From positions 1 to 8,244 of the forward strand of contig JAKAHQ010000058.1 of NCBI GenBank assembly GCA_021814855.1: 8,244 bases of DNA, in the 5' to 3' direction. The DNA is from Bacteroidota bacterium (GTDB lineage: Bacteria; Bacteroidota; Ignavibacteria; Ignavibacteriales; Melioribacteraceae). Below the pieces are notes generated by a model. That model searched no databases, was not told the DNA's origin, and saw only the letters and a program-made list of their open reading frames with translations. Of the stretch, positions 1 to 6,854 are shown piece after piece. A program made the translations under genes and the position numbers. Every line of letters starts with the position of its first letter. Within the stretch, counting starts at the first letter, position 1.

Positions 1-112
1 CTTTTACCTTGTTACGCCATTTCTTTGTAATTATAGTATTTACAAATATTGGTATAACTATTAAAGCCGTCAAAAGAATTATACCCACTAAAATATATTG
101 TTCCTTTTTCAT
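1..112 (-). CDS. 5' end of a membrane-anchored protein (partial)
   Basis: Read on the minus strand, an ATG at 112-110 opens a frame that stays open to the window edge (37 codons and one base). The peptide begins MKKEQYILVGIILLTALIVI, followed by PIFVNTIITKKWRNKVK. This is a short charged N-terminus, one hydrophobic helix at about residues 7-26, then a basic stretch, as in a single-pass or signal-anchor protein with its basic flank at the membrane face. A purine-rich GGAAAG (plus-strand 118-123) sits five bases upstream of the ATG and is a good ribosome binding site, which supports this start. The gene is divergent from the lipoprotein gene at 830. The rest lies outside the window, so function cannot be assigned; a sensor or a small membrane protein would both fit. 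Confidence 0.6.
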   Translation of the reverse strand, partial: MKKEQYILVGIILLTALIVIPIFVNTIITKKWRNKVK

Positions 113-829
113 TTTATCTTTCCAAATTATATCGACAATATTAAATGCCTTGATAGCAATAATTCTTTTTAGCTTTTAATAAGAATTTAATTTCATCACG
201 AATTATAATGATAACTTAGTCTCCAAATATTCCTTTGAAAAATAAAAGGTTTACTTCTGTCAACTTAGTTTTATAATAATTATTGATAATTAATATTCTG
301 CTTGGAGTGCAAAAGAGGAAAATACAATTGAAATTCAGATTCCCCATAACGGAAATCCCATTTATTTTGTTTATAACATAAAATATTTGGTGATTTCAAT
401 CAAGATATTTTTTTTAACACCTAAATTTGCGCGTCATTCTTTGCTGCTTATCGGGATTAGACATCAACTTATAAATGGAATCAAAACAGATAAAGAAATA
501 ACATCTAAGTTTACTTGTTGATTCTTTCCAATCCATATTTTATGTTGTCGGTAGTTTTAGGGGATTAGAATTTATGAATGCAAATCATACTCTCTTTTCA
601 CGCGGTATATCTTCAGCTTGTAAGTCTGAGTTACATTATAATATATATTCTACAGTACGCTGCAAAAAATCATATGGTAAATTAAGCGGCGATGCAGACG
701 AGAAGTAAGAATAAATCTTTCATCTTTCGATATGAATAGTACGGCTGTTACTTAACTGCCACTTGCCTTCGATTAGGCATGCAGATATCTTCAGTACAAA
801 AATTAACTGTATATAATCGAGGTATATAA
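113..829. other. Long AT-rich intergenic region without a supported gene
   Basis: These 717 bases separate the divergent partial gene from the lipoprotein gene, so they should carry promoters for both. I see no convincing coding region. A frame without ATG is open on the plus strand at 294-521 (75 codons). A 44-codon ATG ORF at 574-708 has an AGGGGA ten bases upstream of its ATG, but its composition is not protein-like. A small hairpin, TGCCT-TCGATT-AGGCA, lies at 764-779. TATAAT hexamers occur at 637-642 and 812-817, the second too close to the start codon at 830 to be its promoter if the GAGGT ribosome site is used. The region may hold decayed gene remnants, but nothing here can be named. 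Confidence 0.5.
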
Positions 830-1618
830 ATGATGAAAATACGTTTAATTTTATTTGTCGCGCTTACCGTTTTTACTTGCGGCTGCGCCGTTTACAATTC
901 TTTATTCGGCATCAATACAAATTCCTCTATAAATAAAGAATCGTTTAATTGGAAATGCGACACAACCGACACGGTAATATTTTATTATGAGAAGGGTTCT
1001 ACTGCGGAAAAAAATATAGATGAAATCGAAAGGACAACTTTGAACGACATTCGAAAACTTTTAACTATGATGGGAGTCGAAAATTATAACGATTGTATAA
1101 CTTATTTCTTAGTTGAATCCAGGCAAAGGATGAATGAACTTATCGGACATGAAATAAACGCTGGAGCTATACCGCGGCAGAATTCAGTTTATGCCGTTTA
1201 CGGCGAAGTGAAAGCAATCGGTATGCATGAGTTTAATCATGTAATAGCTCATAATATACTTGGGAATCCGTCGGAAAAATGGTTATCGGAAGGTTTCGCC
1301 ATTTATTCCGATGATAAATGGGATTCATACGACCTGCATTCGCTAAGCAAATACTTTTTTGAGAAAGGAAAAATTATTTCATTAAGCGAGCTTACAAAAA
1401 ATTTCGATTCTTACGATGAAAGAATTACCTATCCTCAATCCGGCAGTCTTGTTAAATATATAATCGGAAAATACGGCTTCGATAAGTTCAAGAAACTTTG
1501 GAATGACGGCAACGATGGAATCGAAACGATATACGGAAAAAGTATTTCTTCGCTTGAAAACGAGTGGATTGAAGAAATAAAAAAATCCGTCCCCGGTAAA
1601 ATAGATTATAAGATTTAG
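830..1618 (+). CDS. Lipoprotein zinc metallopeptidase, peptidase MA-like (gluzincin)
   Basis: The protein has 262 residues. Its N-terminus is a lipoprotein signal: MMKIR, a hydrophobic stretch to about residue 16, then T-C-G-C with Cys19 the likely lipidated residue (Cys17 is possible). Residues 133-137 read HEFNH, an HExxH zinc site with His133, Glu134 and His137. Glu154, in W-L-S-E-G-F-A, is the expected third ligand, 16 residues on. The later YPQSGSLVKYIIGKYGFDKF block (residues 201-220) matches the helix found near the C-terminus of peptidase MA-like domains, a gluzincin group related to M1 aminopeptidases. It is therefore probably a membrane-anchored peptidase facing the periplasm or the cell surface; the substrate is unknown. 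A GAGGT at 819-823 precedes tandem ATGs at 830 and 833, and either could be used. It appears to be a single-gene unit, 217 bases before the SPFH gene. Confidence 0.85.
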   Translation: MMKIRLILFVALTVFTCGCAVYNSLFGINTNSSINKESFNWKCDTTDTVIFYYEKGSTAEKNIDEIERTTLNDIRKLLTMMGVENYNDCITYFLVESRQRMNELIGHEINAGAIPRQNSVYAVYGEVKAIGMHEFNHVIAHNILGNPSEKWLSEGFAIYSDDKWDSYDLHSLSKYFFEKGKIISLSELTKNFDSYDERITYPQSGSLVKYIIGKYGFDKFKKLWNDGNDGIETIYGKSISSLENEWIEEIKKSVPGKIDYKI

Positions 1619-1783
1619 TTATAATTTCTTTATTGCAAAATCCGGAAAGGTCAATTAGTATGCCGGAAATAGACATAACAAAATAAATATTTCGGTTTTT
1701 ATTCGAAACTTTGAGGAACATGGAAACCGTCTAATTAACGGATTCTTTTAAAGCGGTATTTGAAAAAGCATATACGGATAAAG

Positions 1784-1808
1784 AGTGACCCGTTCACTAT
1801 ATATATAT
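1784..1808. promoter_or_regulatory. Inverted repeat next to a TA tract upstream of the SPFH gene
   Basis: AGTGA (1784-1788), a five-base spacer CCCGT, and TCACT (1794-1798) form a perfect 5+5 inverted repeat, directly followed by an alternating TATATATATAT tract (1798-1808). The element ends 27 bases before the SPFH start codon, where an operator or promoter would sit. No clear -35/-10 pair could be paired with it. The role is inferred from position only. Confidence 0.25.
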
Positions 1809-1825
1809 CAAAAGAAAAATCATTT

Positions 1826-1831
1826 GGAGGA
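1826..1831 (+). promoter_or_regulatory. Strong ribosome binding site of the SPFH gene
   Basis: GGAGGA lies four bases before the ATG at 1836. It is the strongest Shine-Dalgarno match in the window and fixes the start of the SPFH protein. The hydrolase and the glycosylase genes have no comparable site. Confidence 0.75.
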
Positions 1832-1835
1832 TTAG

Positions 1836-3848
1836 ATGGAAACAAGTTCCGGACTTGCTCATTATCCTGATTTTACTATTGTAATTATTGTACTGGCTGT
1901 AATCGTATTGTTCATTATTCTCAAATCATTAAAAAGCATCGGTCCAACCGAAATAGGACTGGTGAACAAAAGATTCTCTCTTTCAAAACTTTCGGATGAT
2001 AACCCGATTGCCTTCAACGGCGAAGCCGGCTACCAGGAACAACTTTTAATGCCCGGTTTACGATTCAAGCTGTGGCCAATATTTGTTATTGAAAAATATC
2101 CATGGGTACAGGTGCCGGCGGGAGAAATAGGCGTTGTAATAGCCCAGGTAGGTTTGCCGCTTCCGATGGGAGCTAAATCCGCCGTTTATAAAAAAGAATT
2201 CGGAAATTTTTCGCATGTAAAAGAATTCATTCAGAACGGCGGACAAAAAGGCGTACAAAGACCCGTACTCGCGCCGGGCTCGCTTGTACCTATTCACCCG
2301 GTAGGATTTTTAATTATAACCAAGAAACAAGTTTACGGTCTGCCGGTTGCGCCGGAGATGAGAGAATTAGCCGCGAGAAGCCGCGGTATACTTACACCGC
2401 AGGCGTTCGGATTGAAGCCGGAACAACTTAATGTAGTTTTAATAGAACCGCGCCACGACGAGAACGGCAGAGCAATCGACGTAGTTGGAATTGTTACTGT
2501 TAACGACGGCGACCCTCTTTCATCCGGAGATATCGCAAGCCGGCTCGGCGGGTTCGAGGATATTTCAAAACTCGAGGGCACTGCGAATGTTTCGGACCTC
2601 GCGTTGATGGAAACGATTCTCGGCAATAAAAATTCGGTTCATAACAACTACCAGGATTTCCAGGCATTCATAGATAACGGCGGAAGAATCGGTCTGCAGC
2701 ACGATCCCCTTCTCTACGGTATGTATAATTTAAATCCGTTCCTTGTAAACGTTGAAATAGCGCCGATGCTTGTGATTGAACAAGGACAGGTAGCGGTTAT
2801 AAAATCTTATGTAGGTTTACCTTCGCAGGATACATCCGGAGAGGAATTTAAGTTCGGTTCGATAGTCCGGCCGGGCCATAGGGGAATTTGGAGAGAAGCG
2901 CTCCGCACGGGAAAATACCCGCTTAACTCGCATTGCTACAAAGCTGAAATCGTTCCGACAGCGATACTAAATCTTAACTGGGCGGATGCTTCGTCTCAAG
3001 CACACAATCTCGATCAGAACTTGAAGCAGATCGTCGCTAAGTCCCGTGAAGGTTTTGTGTTCAAGATCGATCTACAAGTGCAAATTCATATTCCTGATAC
3101 TCAGGCATCAAAAGTTATTTCGATGGTCGGTTCGGTAAGAAATCTTGTTAACGAAGTACTTCAGGCAGCGGTAGGAAATCATTTCCGCGATAAATTACAA
3201 TCCATGCCGGCAATCTCTTTTATCGAAAAGAGAAACGAAATACAAACCGCCGCAACGGAATATATTGAAGCAAAACTAAAAGACTATAACGTTGAAACGC
3301 GCGGCGTATATATTCAAGATGTAGTTTTACCGGATGAGCTTGTTCAAGTTCTTACTCAAAGAGAAATCGCAAACCAGGAAATTCAGACCTACAAGAAAAA
3401 AGAAGAAGCGCAGCAGCAGAGAATCACTACCGAAAAAGCAAAAGGCACGGCCGATATGCAGGCTGAGCTCGCTAAGTCTGCGGTTAATGTTGATATTAAG
3501 AAGAACGAGGCGCAGCAGGTAAAAATTCAGGCGGAAGCTTACCAGTATAAAAAAGAAGCCGAGGGACGCGGCGATTCTTATTATGTAAGCGAAACCGGAA
3601 AAGCCAAGGGCGCCGAGATTGAAGCCGTAGGTCTGGCAAGAGCTAAAGCCGCGGAAGAGTTAAGAAAAGCTTTAGGCGAACAAGGAACCACTACCGTTAA
3701 CGCAATAGACGCTTTGATGAAAGGCGATAAGAAGATTATACCGGAAATTCTTGTCCTAGGAGGAAACGGCTCCGGTTCAATCGATGGTTTAGCCGCCACG
3801 ATAATGAAATATTTCAGCGGCAAAGAAAACGCTCAACAGGGTAAGTAA
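1836..3848 (+). CDS. Flotillin-like SPFH/band 7 scaffold protein
   Basis: The protein has 670 residues. A single N-terminal membrane helix (about 13-31) precedes a beta-rich region (about 60-370), an SPFH/band 7 core (about 370-505), and a long Ala/Glu/Lys/Gln-rich coiled coil (about 505-643). The C-terminal tail resembles flotillin tails: K-I-I-P-E-I-L-V-L-G-G-N-G-S-G, then a short GLAATIMKYF helix. SPFH proteins oligomerise on membranes and organise microdomains or enclose other membrane proteins; a scaffold role here is family knowledge, and the partner is unknown. The beta-rich region contains four G-x2-G-x-[QW]-x3-L-x2-G units starting at residues 62, 136, 273 and 337. They alternate with three VGIV/GVVIA-type units near 98, 217 and 309. 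I recall this layout from a bacterial SPFH family larger than classical flotillin. No NfeD-type partner is adjacent; an alpha/beta hydrolase follows within 15 bases. Confidence 0.9.
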   Translation: METSSGLAHYPDFTIVIIVLAVIVLFIILKSLKSIGPTEIGLVNKRFSLSKLSDDNPIAFNGEAGYQEQLLMPGLRFKLWPIFVIEKYPWVQVPAGEIGVVIAQVGLPLPMGAKSAVYKKEFGNFSHVKEFIQNGGQKGVQRPVLAPGSLVPIHPVGFLIITKKQVYGLPVAPEMRELAARSRGILTPQAFGLKPEQLNVVLIEPRHDENGRAIDVVGIVTVNDGDPLSSGDIASRLGGFEDISKLEGTANVSDLALMETILGNKNSVHNNYQDFQAFIDNGGRIGLQHDPLLYGMYNLNPFLVNVEIAPMLVIEQGQVAVIKSYVGLPSQDTSGEEFKFGSIVRPGHRGIWREALRTGKYPLNSHCYKAEIVPTAILNLNWADASSQAHNLDQNLKQIVAKSREGFVFKIDLQVQIHIPDTQASKVISMVGSVRNLVNEVLQAAVGNHFRDKLQSMPAISFIEKRNEIQTAATEYIEAKLKDYNVETRGVYIQDVVLPDELVQVLTQREIANQEIQTYKKKEEAQQQRITTEKAKGTADMQAELAKSAVNVDIKKNEAQQVKIQAEAYQYKKEAEGRGDSYYVSETGKAKGAEIEAVGLARAKAAEELRKALGEQGTTTVNAIDALMKGDKKIIPEILVLGGNGSGSIDGLAATIMKYFSGKENAQQGK

Positions 3849-3863
3849 AATTATAAATTGGAA

Positions 3864-4679
3864 ATGCACGAAGACAATATAACTCGTAAGATTATTGACG
3901 CCGGTTCCCAAGCCGGCGTCGGCATAATCGAAGGGTCAACAATCGTTGACGGATTAAGGTTATACGTCAAATGCAGGTGTAATCCCAATTCCGAAGAGGT
4001 AATTTTATTTCTTCACGGATTAGCGTGCTCAACGGATACATTTCGAAATGTCTTCGATGAAAATTATTTTCCGGATAAATCATTGTTGCTCGTAGATTTA
4101 ATAGGGTTCGGCAGTTCAGAGAAGCCCGCAGACTTTTCTTACTATATGGAAGATCAAGCCGTACTAATCTCAAATTTATTATCTGAATTGCCGTTTAGTA
4201 AAATTCACATTGTCGTTCACAGCATGGGCGGCGCAATCGCTTTGCTTCTTCCGGATTCTATTTTATCAAGGGTAAAATCATTTGCAAACGTAGAAGGCAA
4301 TTTAATAAGCGAGGACTGCGGTTTGTTAAGCCGCGGGATAGCGTCAGGTACGTTTCAAGAATATGAGCGTATTCACTACAAAAAGCATCTTGAAGAATTT
4401 AATGATCATAATCAATTGCGGTTTGAAGAATCTACCCCGCTCGCAATTTTTCGAAGCGCACGATCGCTTGTCGAATGGTCGGACAACGGTAAATTACTGG
4501 AGAAGTTTATAAATCTAAACTGCAGAAAGAGCTACTTCTACGGAGAAGAAAACCGGAATATGCCCATATTGCGGAGACTTGAATTCGTAGACAAGATTAT
4601 GATTCATAACAGCGGTCACGGTATGACAACCGAGAATCCGAAAGAATTTTACTCTCGGCTAGTTGATTTCGTAAAATAG
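3864..4679 (+). CDS. Alpha/beta hydrolase
   Basis: The protein has about 271 residues and no signal peptide, so it is probably cytoplasmic. Numbering from an alternative TTG start at 3858 (273 residues), F-L-H-G-L at 51-55 is the oxyanion-hole loop and L-L-V-D-L-I-G-F-G-S-S at 77-87 is the conserved strand/turn. V-H-S-M-G at 120-124 is the nucleophile elbow with Ser122, and N-S-G-H-G-M at 251-256 holds the catalytic His254. The acid is probably Glu230 or Glu231 in Y-G-E-E-N. A cap of about residues 145-200 sits between core strands. The elbow has Val where the GxSxG consensus has its first Gly. Esterase, lipase and other hydrolase roles cannot be told apart. ATG 3864 is preferred over TTG 3858; neither has a clear Shine-Dalgarno site. 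The gap of 9-15 bases to the SPFH stop suggests one transcript and translational coupling. Confidence 0.85.
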   Translation: MHEDNITRKIIDAGSQAGVGIIEGSTIVDGLRLYVKCRCNPNSEEVILFLHGLACSTDTFRNVFDENYFPDKSLLLVDLIGFGSSEKPADFSYYMEDQAVLISNLLSELPFSKIHIVVHSMGGAIALLLPDSILSRVKSFANVEGNLISEDCGLLSRGIASGTFQEYERIHYKKHLEEFNDHNQLRFEESTPLAIFRSARSLVEWSDNGKLLEKFINLNCRKSYFYGEENRNMPILRRLEFVDKIMIHNSGHGMTTENPKEFYSRLVDFVK

Positions 4680-4773
4680 AAACTGTGCTACTCCCTTATT
4701 AATCAAGTTATAAATTTCTCTTCATCGTTTGAAAGATAAAATGCCGTGGCTAAATCCATAGGTTCAATTACAT

Positions 4774-4813
4774 AACCGTGACGACAAAAAAGCCAATCAC
4801 CGGTTCAATTTTT
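4774..4813 (+). terminator. Possible terminator after the SPFH-hydrolase unit
   Basis: AACCGTGA (4774-4781) pairs with TCACCGGTT (4797-4805) as eight base pairs with one bulged C at 4801 and a 15-base loop. The run of five T at 4809-4813 follows three bases after the stem. The position, between the hydrolase stop and the candidate promoter of the beta-helix gene, fits a rho-independent terminator. The long loop, bulge and short T run make it weak. Confidence 0.3.
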
Positions 4814-4818
4814 CCAAT

Positions 4819-4848
4819 TTGTAAATATTTATAAAAAGAAATAATTTG
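4819..4848 (+). promoter_or_regulatory. Candidate promoter of the beta-helix gene
   Basis: TTGTAA (4819-4824) and TAATTT (4842-4847) are separated by 17 bases, giving 4/6 and 3/6 matches to the sigma-70 consensus. The same bases also read TTG, 20 bases, TAATTTG, which is one base short of the TAnnTTTG -7 element of Bacteroidota primary sigma factors. A start near 4855 would leave a leader of about 20 bases containing the GGAG ribosome site. AT-rich sequence makes chance matches likely. Confidence 0.3.
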
Positions 4849-4863
4849 AATGTATCATAGCCC

Positions 4864-4867
4864 GGAG
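4864..4867 (+). promoter_or_regulatory. Ribosome binding site deciding the beta-helix protein start
   Basis: GGAG lies eight bases before the ATG at 4876. It favours this start over a TTG at 4945, even though the TTG would place the signal peptide right at the N-terminus. Confidence 0.5.
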
Positions 4868-4875
4868 TATAAAAA

Positions 4876-6795
4876 ATGAATTTAGATGTGATCCAATCGA
4901 ACAATAAAAATTTTACTAATAAAGAAATTCATACCAACGGATTTTTGAAAAGCAGTAAATTTTATTTTTTGCTGCTGATATTATTCATAGCAAATACGTC
5001 GTCAATAAATTTATTTGCGCAACCATCCGGCGGACCTTATGGACCAATCATGCAAACCTATGAACTGCCGAAAGTAGCCGGAACAATCTATTATGTAGCG
5101 CCGGATGGAAAGGCGGATCAACCGGGAGAAAGTATTTCTAATCCCACAACTATCGAATCTGCAATTGAACGAGTTAAAACCGGCGACGCGATAATAATGC
5201 GCGGCGGAGTTTACCGCACCGGCAACATGGAATTCAACCAGGGGATAATTATTCAGCCATACAAAGATGAACAACCTGTTATGAAAGGGACCTTTGTTGC
5301 GACCGATTGGAAAAACCTGGGCAACGGATTGTGGACAACAAAGTGGTCTCACTTATTCCCTTCAAAGCCGGCCGATTGGTGGCAGCGCGATAAAGAAGGC
5401 AAGAAGACGCCTCTCTACCGCTTTAATAACGACATGGTTTTTGTGAACGGGAAATTTCTTCAAGCGGTTGGATGGGAAGGCGAAGTAACGGAAGATACAT
5501 ACTACATTGATTACGACGCCGGTTTGGTTTATATCGGCATCGATCCTACAAACAAATTAGTCGAGATAACAGCGCACGACGCGGCATTAATCAGAACAAT
5601 AAAAGAAGTGCACGGTAAAATGCCCGATCATGTAGGCGCAACCATTAGAGGAATTACATTTACTCAATACGCGTACCGCGCTTTGGAAATTGAAGGAAAG
5701 GAACCCGAGGGATTATCGCCGGAAGCGGACCACGGCAAAGATGTTATTGGCTCCACTATTGAGAATTGTACAATCTCTTTTTGCAGCCGTGTAGCCGGTT
5801 ACTTTAGAGGCGATAAATTTACAATGCGCCACTGCAAAATAAGCGATACGAGCACGGAAGGAGTTTACGTTATCGGTTCCGCCGATATTTTATTGGAGAA
5901 AAATATTTTCACCCGGAACAATATAGAACATATTACAGGTTACTATCCTGCAGCGGTTAAAATTTTCAATCAGTGTTACCGCGCCACGTGCAAAGATAAT
6001 TTAATTATCGATCTTCCCTACTCTAACGGAATTTGGTACGATGTGGGAAATGTCGACGGGCGATTCATTGATAACTGGGTTCAAAATGTAGGAAACATTA
6101 AGAGCAATTTTTCAATTGAACAACCGTGGCCGAGCGACAACGGATTTTTCTTCGAGATTTCCAAAGGCGCCGTCTGCGCAGGAAATGTTTTTGTCAACTG
6201 CGATCACGGCGTTTGGGCGCTCAATAGTTCGAACGTTCACTTTTACAATAATACATTTATCAATAGTACGGCATGCATAGCGCGTAACGCCCGAAGCGCC
6301 GCTAACGATCACTTTGGCTGGCATCCGAGTACCGGTCCCGATGTTGATAAAAGAGAGGGACACATTTTTGTAAACAACTTAATGGTGGGCGACGAAAATT
6401 TTGACCGTTCCCTTTTATACGTTTGGCAGCCCGCGGCAATTTGCGACAAAGTACCGAATCCGCAATTGAAAGAAATGGACAACAATATGTTCATTCGCGA
6501 AGGCGCGGCCGAAGACAGCCCGTTGATTTGGTGGAGCCCTGTTAAAAATGAAAAGTGCCGAGAATCATTCAATACTCTTAAAGGATTGCAGGTACTTCTG
6601 CCCCAGTTTTCCCGGCACAGTACATACTTCCCTAATTACGACGGTCCACTTTTCAAAAGCATGGAATTGGGCAATTATGAATTGCTAAAATTATTCGCCG
6701 GCTCGGATAAAGGAATGAAGCTGCCTGCTGAAATAGCAAAACTCATCGGTGAGAAATCCGTTAATTATGTCGGAGCTTATCCGCCGGTGGAGTAA
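4876..6795 (+). CDS. Secreted right-handed parallel beta-helix protein
   Basis: The protein has 639 residues. A signal peptide with hydrophobic core at about 29-41 ends in N-L-F-A-Q, with likely cleavage after Ala48, so the protein is exported. Residues 71-113 (Y-Y-V-A-P-D-G, then T-I-E-S-A-I, G-D-A-I-I-M and G-G-V-Y-R) are the usual opening of pectate-lyase-like beta-helix enzymes, where the first coils stack. Repeated short coils ending in N-C-T-I, K-N-I-F, D-N-L-I, N-V-F-V-N-C and N-N-T-F-I-N-S occupy about 283-465 and are parallel beta-helix rungs. The C-terminus closes with Y-V-G-A-Y-P-P-V, a common end in this type of protein, and no type IX sorting domain is seen. Relatives include polysaccharide lyases and glycan-binding proteins; no catalytic set is clear enough to name a substrate. 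Unusually, 28 residues precede the signal hydrophobic core. The next gene starts 59 bases later. Confidence 0.85.
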   Translation: MNLDVIQSNNKNFTNKEIHTNGFLKSSKFYFLLLILFIANTSSINLFAQPSGGPYGPIMQTYELPKVAGTIYYVAPDGKADQPGESISNPTTIESAIERVKTGDAIIMRGGVYRTGNMEFNQGIIIQPYKDEQPVMKGTFVATDWKNLGNGLWTTKWSHLFPSKPADWWQRDKEGKKTPLYRFNNDMVFVNGKFLQAVGWEGEVTEDTYYIDYDAGLVYIGIDPTNKLVEITAHDAALIRTIKEVHGKMPDHVGATIRGITFTQYAYRALEIEGKEPEGLSPEADHGKDVIGSTIENCTISFCSRVAGYFRGDKFTMRHCKISDTSTEGVYVIGSADILLEKNIFTRNNIEHITGYYPAAVKIFNQCYRATCKDNLIIDLPYSNGIWYDVGNVDGRFIDNWVQNVGNIKSNFSIEQPWPSDNGFFFEISKGAVCAGNVFVNCDHGVWALNSSNVHFYNNTFINSTACIARNARSAANDHFGWHPSTGPDVDKREGHIFVNNLMVGDENFDRSLLYVWQPAAICDKVPNPQLKEMDNNMFIREGAAEDSPLIWWSPVKNEKCRESFNTLKGLQVLLPQFSRHSTYFPNYDGPLFKSMELGNYELLKLFAGSDKGMKLPAEIAKLIGEKSVNYVGAYPPVE

Positions 6796-6854
6796 TTCGG
6801 TTATATAAATTAAATATTAATCGCAATTCAAAAAGTTATTTCAGAAAGTTTCGG

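Noticed and set aside
258..263. Perfect TTGACA on the minus strand, as a -35 for the partial gene at 1-112
   Set aside because: No reasonable -10 element lies 16-18 bases downstream of it on the minus strand.
422..429. TAAATTTG, a match to the Bacteroidota -7 promoter element
   Set aside because: The nearest upstream TTG is too far away and no supported gene follows within a normal leader length.
407..535. Minus-strand ORF of about 40 codons starting MDWKEST
   Set aside because: It overlaps the equally unsupported plus-strand frame 294-521; with open frames on both strands neither can be preferred and no homology is recognised.
574..708. 44-codon plus-strand ORF with AGGGGA upstream
   Set aside because: The ribosome site is acceptable, but the peptide has no hydrophobic segment or motif and looks like random translation of AT-rich spacer.
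1727..1741. CCGT-N7-ACGG hairpin followed by ATTCTTTT, as a terminator of the lipoprotein gene
   Set aside because: Only four base pairs and an interrupted T run; too weak to call.
5011..5352. 113-codon minus-strand ORF inside the beta-helix gene
   Set aside because: It is a shadow of the plus-strand gene, whose signal peptide and family blocks are clear; its own translation shows no motif.
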